Below, one piece after another: positions 43,146-51,108 of a stretch of 64,000 bases of DNA. The DNA comes from Robertmurraya sp047302285. Its GTDB lineage: Bacteria > Bacillota > Bacilli > Bacillales > Cytobacillaceae. The number at the start of each line of letters is the position of its first letter. Position 1 is the first letter of the stretch. Where the stretch lies: positions 2,976,001-3,040,000 of the forward strand of contig NZ_CP154845.1 of the NCBI RefSeq assembly GCF_047302285.1. Direction: 5' to 3'. The notes under the pieces are model-generated. The model did not search any database. It saw nothing but the letters and a program-made list of their open reading frames with translations, and was not told the origin of the DNA. A program made the translations under genes and the position numbers.

Positions 43146-45016
43146 TATGCCTTAACCCCCTTATCATCATCTTCATCAATTAAGTCTTCCTTATGAATAT
43201 GGAAGCCGTGGTCATCCTTCACAGAACGTAAGAACATAGAACCGAATGTAATCGCTAGACCGATAATTAAGACCGGTAATCCCCATGCATAGTCAAGTCG
43301 GTACATCGCTCCAAACGCTGCAACAAATAATCCGAATGAAATAACGAAAGGAATAAAAGATGCATTTGGCATGTGGATATCTCCTAATGGCTCTGCTGGA
43401 GTCATTCCTTTTTTCCCTTCCATCTTTTCAATCCAAAGTGGGTCTAAGCCACGGACTAATGGAAGCTGTTTAAAATTGTAAAATGGTGGTGGAGATGGGA
43501 TTGCCCATTCAAGCGTTCTTCCATCACCCCATGGGTCATTACCCACTCTTTCATTTTTAACCGTTGTGATAATAATGTTAACAACTAACACAATCGTTGC
43601 AGCAGCCATAAAGAATGCGCCAACAGTACTTACAAAGTTCGCAGTTTCAAAGCCTTGCCCTTCAAGGAACGTAAAAATACGTCTAGGCATTCCCCAAAGA
43701 CCTAAGAAATGTTGAATAAAGAAGGTTAAATGGAAACCAACAAAGAATAACCAGAAAGTGATTTTTCCTAATGTTTCATTTAACATCGTACCAAACATTT
43801 TTGGCCAGTAGAACGCTGTACCACCAAGGATAGCAAATACAACACCACCGACAATTACGTAGTGGAAGTGAGCGACAACAAAGTACGTATCATGGTACTG
43901 ATAGTCAGCAGCAGCACTTGCTAGCATAACCCCTGTAACTCCCCCCATTAAGAATGAAGGAATAAAGGCTACTGCATAATGCATTGGAGTGGTAAACTTA
44001 ATACTTCCTCCCCACATCGTAAAGAGCCAGTTAAATATCTTTATACCGGTTGGAACAGCAATAGCCATTGTTGCTACTGCGAAGATTGCATTGGCAATTG
44101 GTCCAAGTCCAACTGTAAACATATGGTGAGCCCAAACCATGAATCCTAAGAATCCAATTAAGACCGTTGCAAAAACCATGGATGAGTAACCAAAAAGTCT
44201 TTTTCTTGAGAAAACTGGAATAATTTCTGAAAAAATACCAAATGCAGGAAGTACCAGAATGTATACTTCAGGGTGCCCAAAAATCCAGAACAAGTGCTCC
44301 CAAATAACGGTGTTACCACCAGCAGCAGTTACAAAGAAATTGGAGCCAAATAGTCGATCAAACATTAATAAGAAAATCCCTACTGTTAATGGAGGGAATG
44401 CGAATAGAATTAATGCTGATGCCACAAATGTTGTCCAAGTGAATAAAGGCATACGCATATAAGTCATTCCCGGTGCGCGCATATTAATGATCGTTACGAG
44501 GAAGTTAATCCCGCCCATTAATGTACCAGCACCAGATATTTGTAAACCTAATAAGTAGAAATCAATTCCATGTCCCCCAGATTCAAGAGCAAGCGATGCA
44601 TAAGACGTCCATCCAGCATCAGGAGCTCCTCCTAGAAACCATGATAGATTTAAGAATACTCCTCCAAAGAAGAATAACCAAAATCCAAGTGCATTAATGA
44701 AAGGAAACGCAACATCACGAGCACCTATTTGTAACGGCATAACCGCATTCATAAACCCAAATAACAATGGCATTGCTGCCAAGAAAATCATCGTTGTACC
44801 ATGCATCGTTAATATTTGATTAAAAAGACCAGCACTTACGAAATCGCTATTCGGCACTGCTAGCTGAATTCGGATAAACATCGCTTCGAGACCACCGACA
44901 ACAAAAAAGAATCCTCCGGCTATAAAATACAGGATTGCAATTTTCTTGTGGTCAACGGTTGTTAAATAGTCCCAAATTGTTGCTCCGAACCCCTTTTTCT
45001 GAGCGTACGTACTCAC
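43145..45016 (-). CDS. ctaD: Cytochrome caa3 oxidase subunit I
   Basis: The catalytic haem-copper subunit, reducing oxygen to water and pumping protons. The 623 residues form at least 12 helices. Key sites: the low-spin haem ligand in ILTMHGTTMIF, the CuB site WIFGHPEVYILVLPAF (His and the cross-linked Tyr) near residue 255, the His pair in VWAHHMFTVG, and the haem a3 and low-spin ligands in HDTYFVVAHFHYVIVGG. The long C-terminus with MPNASFIPF suits the caa3 type. GTG or ATG at 45016 reads MSTYAQKKGFG; the ORF continues from ctaC downstream. Confidence 0.97.
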   Translation of the reverse strand: MSTYAQKKGFGATIWDYLTTVDHKKIAILYFIAGGFFFVVGGLEAMFIRIQLAVPNSDFVSAGLFNQILTMHGTTMIFLAAMPLLFGFMNAVMPLQIGARDVAFPFINALGFWLFFFGGVFLNLSWFLGGAPDAGWTSYASLALESGGHGIDFYLLGLQISGAGTLMGGINFLVTIINMRAPGMTYMRMPLFTWTTFVASALILFAFPPLTVGIFLLMFDRLFGSNFFVTAAGGNTVIWEHLFWIFGHPEVYILVLPAFGIFSEIIPVFSRKRLFGYSSMVFATVLIGFLGFMVWAHHMFTVGLGPIANAIFAVATMAIAVPTGIKIFNWLFTMWGGSIKFTTPMHYAVAFIPSFLMGGVTGVMLASAAADYQYHDTYFVVAHFHYVIVGGVVFAILGGTAFYWPKMFGTMLNETLGKITFWLFFVGFHLTFFIQHFLGLWGMPRRIFTFLEGQGFETANFVSTVGAFFMAAATIVLVVNIIITTVKNERVGNDPWGDGRTLEWAIPSPPPFYNFKQLPLVRGLDPLWIEKMEGKKGMTPAEPLGDIHMPNASFIPFVISFGLFVAAFGAMYRLDYAWGLPVLIIGLAITFGSMFLRSVKDDHGFHIHKEDLIDEDDDKGVKA

Positions 45017-45115
45017 AATTTTACCTCCCTTTGAAAACTAATCCCCTAGCTATACAAAGAATATAATTAAGGTCATATATCGTTGTAATTTGTCATTTAC
45101 AGTAAGTAAATACGG

Positions 45116-46186
45116 TTATTCCTCTACTTTTAAGCTCATTAAATAAGCAGTTAAAGCATCGATTTGCTTAGGTGTTAAATCTCCGTAAGTTTTACTCATT
45201 TTGTTTCCTGGCTTCACTGTTTCAGGGTCAGCCAACCATTTTTTGATATTCGCTTCGCTATTTTCTAAAATTCCCGCTACATATGCACGCTCACCAAAAT
45301 TAGTTAAATTCGGCGCAATACGAGCTGCTTCTGGTGTATCATTTCCTGGTGTAACAGCATGACAGCTAATACAGCTTTCATTGAAAAGCGATTGACCTTC
45401 TCGCGCAAGAGCAACTTCTGTTTCAGCAGGTTCTTCAATTGCTTGCATGGAAGCAACCCATTGATCGAATTGGTCACTAGGAAGTGCTCTTACTTTAAAG
45501 TCCATTAATGCATGAGATGGACCACAAAGCTCTGCACATTTTCCATAGAATAGCTCTCCAGCTTTTTCAGCACCTTCAGAATCAAAATTCAACCAGAATT
45601 TATTAATGTTATCAGTGTTCGTATCCATCTTTCCTCCAATCGATGGAATCCAGAATGAATGCTTCACATCAGAGGCTTTCAAGTTAAAATAAACCTTTTC
45701 ATCTGTTGGTACAACTAGTTCCTGACTTGTTACGATCTTTTGATTTGGATATTCAAACTCCCACCAATAAAGATTTGCACGAACATTTATAACAAGTGCA
45801 TCTGTTTCGCCTTCTTCATTAACCTCGTCCATTGCGGACACATCCGCAAGTCTGAATGTTTCCACTACCGTTGGGACAGCCAAAACAAGTAATAATAAAA
45901 TTGGAATAACAGTCCAGATAATTTCTAATTTATGACTACCTTCCACTTGCTTAGGAATTTGTTCATCTTTCCGCTTAAAACGGAAAACAACAACTAAAAA
46001 GATGATTGTTACGATCGCAATTACCCCAACCATTATGATCGTACTTAATTTCATCAGCTCATATTGACTTTGAGCAACCTCACCAGCCGGTTGAAGCGTT
46101 GATAAATACGGTTTGCCACAACCAGAAAGAATGAGCGCCACAAACGCTAATAATGAGAACAGACGCCATTTTGCTAGCTTTTTCAT
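45116..46186 (-). CDS. ctaC: Cytochrome caa3 oxidase subunit II with fused cytochrome c
   Basis: Accepts electrons through its own cytochrome c domain and the CuA centre. The ATG at 46186 gives 356 residues, as in B. subtilis; the frame is open further but upstream codons are not conserved. Order: lipoprotein signal with lipobox LILSGC (cysteine near 22), two membrane hairpin helices (to about 105), the cupredoxin domain with the CuA ligands in YGKCAELCGPSHALM, and the C-terminal haem-c motif CISCH with methionine in GNKMSKTYG. It is a lipid-anchored, haem-c-bearing subunit, which defines caa3 oxidase. Confidence 0.96.
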   Translation of the reverse strand: MKKLAKWRLFSLLAFVALILSGCGKPYLSTLQPAGEVAQSQYELMKLSTIIMVGVIAIVTIIFLVVVFRFKRKDEQIPKQVEGSHKLEIIWTVIPILLLLVLAVPTVVETFRLADVSAMDEVNEEGETDALVINVRANLYWWEFEYPNQKIVTSQELVVPTDEKVYFNLKASDVKHSFWIPSIGGKMDTNTDNINKFWLNFDSEGAEKAGELFYGKCAELCGPSHALMDFKVRALPSDQFDQWVASMQAIEEPAETEVALAREGQSLFNESCISCHAVTPGNDTPEAARIAPNLTNFGERAYVAGILENSEANIKKWLADPETVKPGNKMSKTYGDLTPKQIDALTAYLMSLKVEE

Positions 46187-46524
46187 AGCTTGAACATACC
46201 CCTCTTTCATATAAAAAATATTTGAATTTGGATGAGAAAATTTCACAAAGTCTAATCATCGTTTGAAAACGAATACGATTCCAATGGAATGTCAAGAATT
46301 CCATAAACACTTCATGCTAAAATCAATGCCTTTTTTGGAAGTCGTTGTCATCAGCAGGTGCTTTATGAAATTAACTCTCTTGAAAAATATTTATAGATAA
46401 ATCCCCTTTACTTAATACGTAAAGAAAAATTCTCCCAATAATTGGTTGTTGCTTTGGTGTCTACTTAATTTTCACTAAAACTGAAACAGTAATTCTTATG
46501 TAAGAAACTAATAATGAAAAAAAT
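46187..46524 (-). promoter_or_regulatory. ctaC upstream region with candidate promoter, cre and ResD sites
   Basis: On the minus strand there is a perfect -35 box TTGACA at 46290-46295, but no strong -10 at 16-18 bases. On the plus strand 46263-46277 matches the CcpA cre consensus (WTGNAANCGNWNNCW) at 14 of 15 positions and lies over the expected -10. Between this and ctaC a TTGTGAA element followed by T-rich sequence (about 46233-46249, minus strand) resembles a ResD site. B. subtilis cta genes are under catabolite control and ResD affects haem A synthesis, so regulation by carbon and oxygen is inferred. Confidence 0.45.
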
Positions 46525-47463
46525 CTACACAAGTGTGACAATTACCATAGCTACAAACATAATAGTCATATATTGTAATGAGTATACAAACATAGACTTG
46601 GCCCACTTGATGTCATCCTTTTTCCGATAACCGTTTATTCCAATGAATAGCCAGCCTATATTTAATAGGGTAGCTAGTATTAAAAAAGGTATACCTAAGG
46701 AAGTTAATAAAAACGGTACTGGAAATAATATGATGACCCAAGCTAGTATATGTTTCTTTGTCACATCAAAACCTTTAATCACTGGAAGCATTGGAATACC
46801 TGCTGCCCTATATTCTTCAACTCTTCTCATTGCTAATGCATAAAAATGAGGAGGTTGCCAAGCAAACATAATTAAAAATAAGCTCCAAGCAATCATATCG
46901 AGACTTGGATCAATGGCTGCCCATCCAATTAATGGGGGAACAGCTCCTGAAATACTTCCTACTATCGTGTTGGAAACAAATTTTCTTTTACTCCACATCG
47001 TATATAAAAATACATAGCTTACAATACCGACAATTCCAATCAGTGTGGCTGTAAACGTTGTCAGTAAAAGAAAGATAATACCGACTGCGACAAAACCTAC
47101 TCCCAACAACAAGGTTGTTGTCCCACTGACCTTTCCAGTGACGGTTGGTCTTGACTTAGTTCGTTCCATTAAAGGATCGATATCTCGATCATAGAAATTA
47201 TTAATGGCACAAGAACCTGCAATAATGAGAGCGGAACCCGCTAACGTATAGAAAATAATGTCAAGACTGGCTAAAAAACTCGTGTTCGTAAAATAAAGCG
47301 CTAGCCAAAGGCCAGTAAAGGTAGTAATCATATTGGAATTGACAATTCCAACTTTGATTAGAGCTAAAAAATCTTTCCAAGCATTTGTCTTCGGCACAGT
47401 TCCTTGTATACCTTGTTCACCATTAGGTGATGGCATTTCACTTAAAGCCCTCAAATCACTCAT
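46525..47463 (-). CDS. ctaB: Protohaem IX farnesyltransferase (haem O synthase)
   Basis: Attaches a farnesyl group to haem B to give haem O, the precursor of haem A. A 312-residue UbiA-family membrane protein with about eight helices; the prenyl-diphosphate motif NNFYDRDIDPLMERTKSRP is clear near residue 97 and a second acidic region YRAAGIPMLPVIKG lies near 220. The ATG at 47463 follows AGGAGGAAG. It precedes ctaC in the same direction, with a long gap. Confidence 0.96.
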   Translation of the reverse strand: MSDLRALSEMPSPNGEQGIQGTVPKTNAWKDFLALIKVGIVNSNMITTFTGLWLALYFTNTSFLASLDIIFYTLAGSALIIAGSCAINNFYDRDIDPLMERTKSRPTVTGKVSGTTTLLLGVGFVAVGIIFLLLTTFTATLIGIVGIVSYVFLYTMWSKRKFVSNTIVGSISGAVPPLIGWAAIDPSLDMIAWSLFLIMFAWQPPHFYALAMRRVEEYRAAGIPMLPVIKGFDVTKKHILAWVIILFPVPFLLTSLGIPFLILATLLNIGWLFIGINGYRKKDDIKWAKSMFVYSLQYMTIMFVAMVIVTLV

Positions 47464-48073
47464 TTTTCTTCCTCCTAAAAAACCTATCACAAATAAAGCG
47501 TTTAGAAACTCGACTACATCACTATATTTGCAACGGAAACGAGGCTACTCTGCAAATTTTTTTCAGGATAATTTTTTCACTATTGACACAGTGTTAATGT
47601 TATTAAATATCGTTATTATATAAGGCTTTCTGTCTCTTTTATTAAACCATATTTTAGCATGATCTGTGAACATTTTTTGAATATTTTTTGGCTTTTTTGT
47701 GAACTTTGAATAAAACTTCATATTTTCTCTGTTGTTTTCTTACGATAACAATAATACATTCTCCAAAAGTACCATGATCATATATGTATAGGAATGAATC
47801 TTGACTTAAATATCTTCACAAAAAAATATAATGAGCTTGCGATCTTTTTTAAGCGAAATGAACTCTTATATATTTCTAGCAAACTCTTATACATTTTGCA
47901 ACCTTTTTACTATAATAATGTTGATAAATTCATATACCATTGTAAATTCCATTTTTTTTGTGTACTATCAAAAAAGCGGTATAAAAAAATGGGAAAATCT
48001 ATTCTATTGATAAAATATTCGTGATATGGTTTACAGGATGACAAATTGATTTTTTTAAAGTAGGTGTATTATA
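47464..48073. promoter_or_regulatory. Divergent ctaB/ctaA regulatory region with ResD-like sites
   Basis: This 610-base, very AT-rich gap has no convincing gene. Two plus-strand elements, at 47664-47678 (TGTGAA-N3-TTTT) and 47697-47710 (TTGTGAA-N3), resemble the ResD consensus and lie 33 bases apart. They sit about 200-240 bases from ctaB and 370-400 from ctaA. Further toward ctaA there is a repeated AACTCTTATA (about 47858 and 47882) and a TTGATA-like box near 48006. ResD control of ctaA is established in B. subtilis; its use here is inferred. Confidence 0.4.
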
Positions 48074-49024
48074 TTGAGAAAGTCACTAAAATGGTTTGCT
48101 GTGCTCACGACAATCGGAATGTTATTAATTCTTCTTGGCGGGGCACTAGTGACTAAAACAGAATCAGGGATGGGCTGTGGGCGGTCATGGCCATTATGTA
48201 ATGGTCAACTCATTCCTACTGATATAACGATAGAGTTGGTCATCGAACTAGCACACAGAGTGGTATCTGGAGCAGTCGGTTTGATGGTACTTATTTTGTC
48301 TTATTGGTCCTGGAAAGCAATTGGACATATACGAGAGACGAAATTCCTCTCTTTACTTTCTTTCTCCTTTCTAGTGCTACAGGGCTTAATCGGTGCAGGA
48401 GCTGTCATTTGGGGGCAATCTGATTTCATTCTAGCGATTCATTTTGGCGTCTCCCTCATATCATTTGCAGCAGTATTTCTACTAACGCTATTGATTTTTG
48501 AAGTAGATAAGAAATTTGAAGCAGACAAGCTTATTTTAGATAGTAGAATGCGTAAGCATATTATTGGAGTTACATTATACAGCTTTGTTGTTGTCTATAC
48601 GGGAGCATTAGTGAGGCATGTAAATGCGAGCTTAGTATGTAGAGATTGGCCATTGTGCATTAACTCGGAACCTAATATCCCTAACTCCTTTCACGAATGG
48701 GTGCAAATGGGCCATCGTTTTGCAGCAGGCCTTATCTTCATTTGGATTGCCTATATCACCTATCTAGCAATTAAACATTATAAACATCAAAAAGTTGTGT
48801 ATTGGGGCTGGATCGTAGCATTTACCCTTGTTTCTCTTCAAGTAACATCGGGGGCACTAGTTGTCTTAACAAGATTGAATTTATTTATTGCTCTTTCACA
48901 CGCATTTTTTATTTCCTGTCTTTTCGGTGTCTTAAGCTATTTTATTCTTTTAACATCAAGAAGCAAGAAGAATGAAATCTTATTAAAACAAAAAGACACC
49001 ATTACGATTAATCCTGAACAATAA
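48074..49024 (+). CDS. ctaA: Haem A synthase CtaA
   Basis: Oxidises the C8 methyl of haem O to give haem A. The 316-residue membrane protein has eight helices in two similar halves, with ligand histidines in ELAHRVVSG and LAIHFGVSL of the first half and QMGHRFAAG and ALSHAFFIS of the second. The cysteine pair in GMGCGRSWPLC is typical of the Bacillus enzyme, with a second pair in SLVCRDWPLC. The TTG start at 48074 follows GTAGGTG. It is divergent from ctaB and followed by a strong terminator. Confidence 0.95.
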   Translation: MRKSLKWFAVLTTIGMLLILLGGALVTKTESGMGCGRSWPLCNGQLIPTDITIELVIELAHRVVSGAVGLMVLILSYWSWKAIGHIRETKFLSLLSFSFLVLQGLIGAGAVIWGQSDFILAIHFGVSLISFAAVFLLTLLIFEVDKKFEADKLILDSRMRKHIIGVTLYSFVVVYTGALVRHVNASLVCRDWPLCINSEPNIPNSFHEWVQMGHRFAAGLIFIWIAYITYLAIKHYKHQKVVYWGWIVAFTLVSLQVTSGALVVLTRLNLFIALSHAFFISCLFGVLSYFILLTSRSKKNEILLKQKDTITINPEQ

Positions 49025-49055
49025 AACATACTGGAACATAACTAGCTTCTAATAA

Positions 49056-49104
49056 AGAGAAAGGTGAATCCTGAGGGTACTCGAATTCACCTTTCTCTAT
49101 TTTT
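49056..49104 (+). terminator. Terminator downstream of ctaA
   Basis: A 14-bp perfect stem (49056-49069 with 49085-49098) is followed by ATTTTTG on the plus strand. Confidence 0.9.
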
Positions 49105-49239
49105 GTCTGTTCATTTAGCCATTAACGCAAGCCCATCGATTTTCCTCGTACAAAAAAATCGAGTGAAACGCCAATTAGCTTTCAAGAATCCAATCGATTT
49201 TCGCTTTGTCTAAAAAGACCCTATTTTGCTCCAATCATC

Positions 49240-49430
49240 TCTCGCCCTTAAGCGGAATTTTTCCTGTTATTTCCTCAACGGAGTCCCTTTTAGGAGAAAT
49301 AACGGAAGATTTTCCGCTTATGGAGGGCAAAAGCGTTTATTTTGGCATTTTTTCAGGGAATAGCAGGAAATTTTCCTGTTATTTCGGCTCTTTTTCACGA
49401 TGGTTGCTCATTAAGCGGAATTTATACGAA
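49240..49430. repeat. Cluster of short intergenic repeats (AAGCGGAA..TTCCTGTTATTT type)
   Basis: A short motif recurs in both orientations: TTAAGCGGAATTTTTCCTG near 49250, the reverse form AACGGAAGATTTTCCGCTTA near 49303, GCAGGAAATTTTCCTGTTAT near 49363, and a partial TTAAGCGGAATTT at 49411. Further partial copies occur across the IS element at about 51010-51025. There is no coding frame. Such elements are frequent in the intergenic DNA of some Bacillaceae; their role is unknown. Confidence 0.6.
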
Positions 49431-49513
49431 AATTGATGCTGGTTGCTCAAAAAAAGCAAAAAAAGACCCCCTAAGGTCTAAAATTGTACTTTTTAAAAAT
49501 GGGTTATAGGCAG

Positions 49514-50749
49514 CTAGCTGGTTTGTACTTGCTCTAACTGTATCGCATAACCCATTTTTTCTATTTGTTTTTTTAATTGTTCTAACGTTCTTTCTTTCTT
49601 ATTTGGTAAATAATGCGTGCCTAATTCACTGTACTCTACTTTATCTGATAAGATGTGATAAATGATGCGAAGGTAGAGATGAGCGGTTGCGATAGCTGCT
49701 TTCTTTTCCCCTTGTCGTCGCTTTACTCGATGAAAGAACGCTGTGATTCTACAATCTTTTTTTCTATTTATTGCCCAAACGGATTGACAAAGCATCGCTT
49801 TTAAATGCTTGTTCCCTTTACGGGACTTCGATTTTTTTTTTACACCTGCACTTTCGTTATTTCCTGGACATATTCCAGCCCATGAAGCTAGATGGGCTTC
49901 TGTTTCAAATAGCTCCATGTTGGTTCCGATTTCTGCAATGATGCACGCCGCGACATCAGTATTAATGCCAGGAATCGTATCCAGGAGTTCAACTTCTTCT
50001 TCGTATGGTTTCAGTAGTTCTTGAATGGATTTCTCAAGATGTGTCACTTGTTCTTCTAAAAAAATGATGGTGTTCATGTGCATACGGATCATTTCTCGAT
50101 GATGCAATCGTACCTTTCCATTTAAAGCATCTAGTAATTGAGGAACCTTTTTCTTCAGTTTTGTTTTAACCAAGGATCGTACTTGTTCTTCGTCTAGCAC
50201 TTCGCCATTCATTAGTTTTTCTAGAAGAGCCCGTCCAGAAACGCCAAACAAATCAGAAACGAACGTAGTTAGTTTGATGTTGGCATCTTGTAATAACTTG
50301 TGAATACGATTCTTTTCGGATGTAATCATATGGACAAGTTTTTGACGATAGCGCGTTCGGTCTCGTAAATCTCGAATCTCCTGAGTTGGTACCATGCTCG
50401 CTTGAACGAGACCACATCGATGCAGTTGAGCGATCCATTGAGCATCCTTGATATCAGTCTTACGCCCTGGCATATTTTTAATGTGAGCTGGATTGGCAAG
50501 CGTGAGTTGACAAGATGATTCAAGAATGTTCCATACCGATTTCCAATAAACACCGGTACTTTCCATAGCTACCTCCGTACATTTGTGTTCTGCTAACCAA
50601 TCTTGCAGTTGAAGTAACTCAGGAGTTGTGGTTCCAAAATTCTTGATTAACGGCTTAGGTTTTCGATCTAATGGACTGTTCAAAATACAAGCCGTAATCG
50701 ATTCTTGATGAACATCTAAACCAGCACAACATTTTCGAATAGCATCCAT
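49514..50749 (-). CDS. IS110-family transposase
   Basis: The ATG at 50749 follows AAAAGAGG and gives 411 residues. The N-terminal DEDD (RuvC-like) domain starts CAGLDVHQESITACIL, with VAMESTGVYWK near 60 and PGRKTDIKDAQWIAQL near 100; the C-terminal Transposase_20 domain has LLDTIPGINTDVAACIIAEIG, FETEAHLASWAGICPGNNESAG and KKSKSRKGNKHLKAML, carrying the conserved serine and glycine positions of IS110 recombinases. There are no stops or frameshifts, so it may be active. The family inserts through an RNA-guided recombination step. Confidence 0.94.
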   Translation of the reverse strand: MDAIRKCCAGLDVHQESITACILNSPLDRKPKPLIKNFGTTTPELLQLQDWLAEHKCTEVAMESTGVYWKSVWNILESSCQLTLANPAHIKNMPGRKTDIKDAQWIAQLHRCGLVQASMVPTQEIRDLRDRTRYRQKLVHMITSEKNRIHKLLQDANIKLTTFVSDLFGVSGRALLEKLMNGEVLDEEQVRSLVKTKLKKKVPQLLDALNGKVRLHHREMIRMHMNTIIFLEEQVTHLEKSIQELLKPYEEEVELLDTIPGINTDVAACIIAEIGTNMELFETEAHLASWAGICPGNNESAGVKKKSKSRKGNKHLKAMLCQSVWAINRKKDCRITAFFHRVKRRQGEKKAAIATAHLYLRIIYHILSDKVEYSELGTHYLPNKKERTLEQLKKQIEKMGYAIQLEQVQTS

Positions 50750-51060
50750 GAAGATTCCTCTTTTCATTAATAGACTCACAGATTATACACTTTTAAGTAG
50801 TTGTAGTTTTATACACGTGCTCGAGGCAACAATCGGCGGTACTCGTAAGTGCAATAGGCCGGATTTTTCCTCGGGTTTAAAAACTCCAATATTCCGACGG
50901 CCTTTAATCTGTTACTAATAGTCTAGACAAAAAAATGGAAATATAATTCATTCGTGTGCTGTACACCATACCAATTTTCATATCTCGCGGTGACCATTAG
51001 GTCATGTTTGATTTTTCCTGTTATTCTTTCATAGCGATCCGCCAACTGCGAGGGAATTTA
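50750..51060 (-). ncRNA. Possible bridge RNA region upstream of the IS110 transposase
   Basis: In IS110 elements the long non-coding end upstream of the transposase encodes a bridge RNA with target- and donor-binding loops. Here this flank contains, on the minus strand, an AGGCCG..CGGCCT hairpin of about 45 bases (near 50860-50910) with an internal CCGAGG, plus other GC-richer stems within otherwise AT-rich DNA, and no coding frame. The assignment is by analogy; I did not derive loop sequences or RNA ends. Confidence 0.4.
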
Positions 51061-51108
51061 TACACTCCAAACTACCATCGACTTTTTGACCTAGCATTTT
51101 TATGCTTC

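Larger units (their letters stand above)
49428..51063 (-). mobile_element. IS110-family insertion sequence (boundaries approximate)
   Basis: An intact-looking IS110-type transposase gene with a long non-coding flank upstream of it (about 50750-51060). IS110 elements have no clear terminal inverted repeats, so ends cannot be read directly. I set them by an 11-base direct repeat, GGAATTTATAC, at 49417-49427 and 51053-51063, which may be chance. The element sits between ctaA and pycA, in a patch of short intergenic repeats, and interrupts no gene. Confidence 0.5.

Noticed and set aside
46080..46310. Alternate-frame ORF over the ctaC start
   Set aside because: It is a shadow of the ctaC signal-peptide region and lacks a start signal.
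49240..49430. CRISPR array reading of the repeats after ctaA
   Set aside because: Copies differ, alternate in orientation, lack regular spacers and there are no cas genes.
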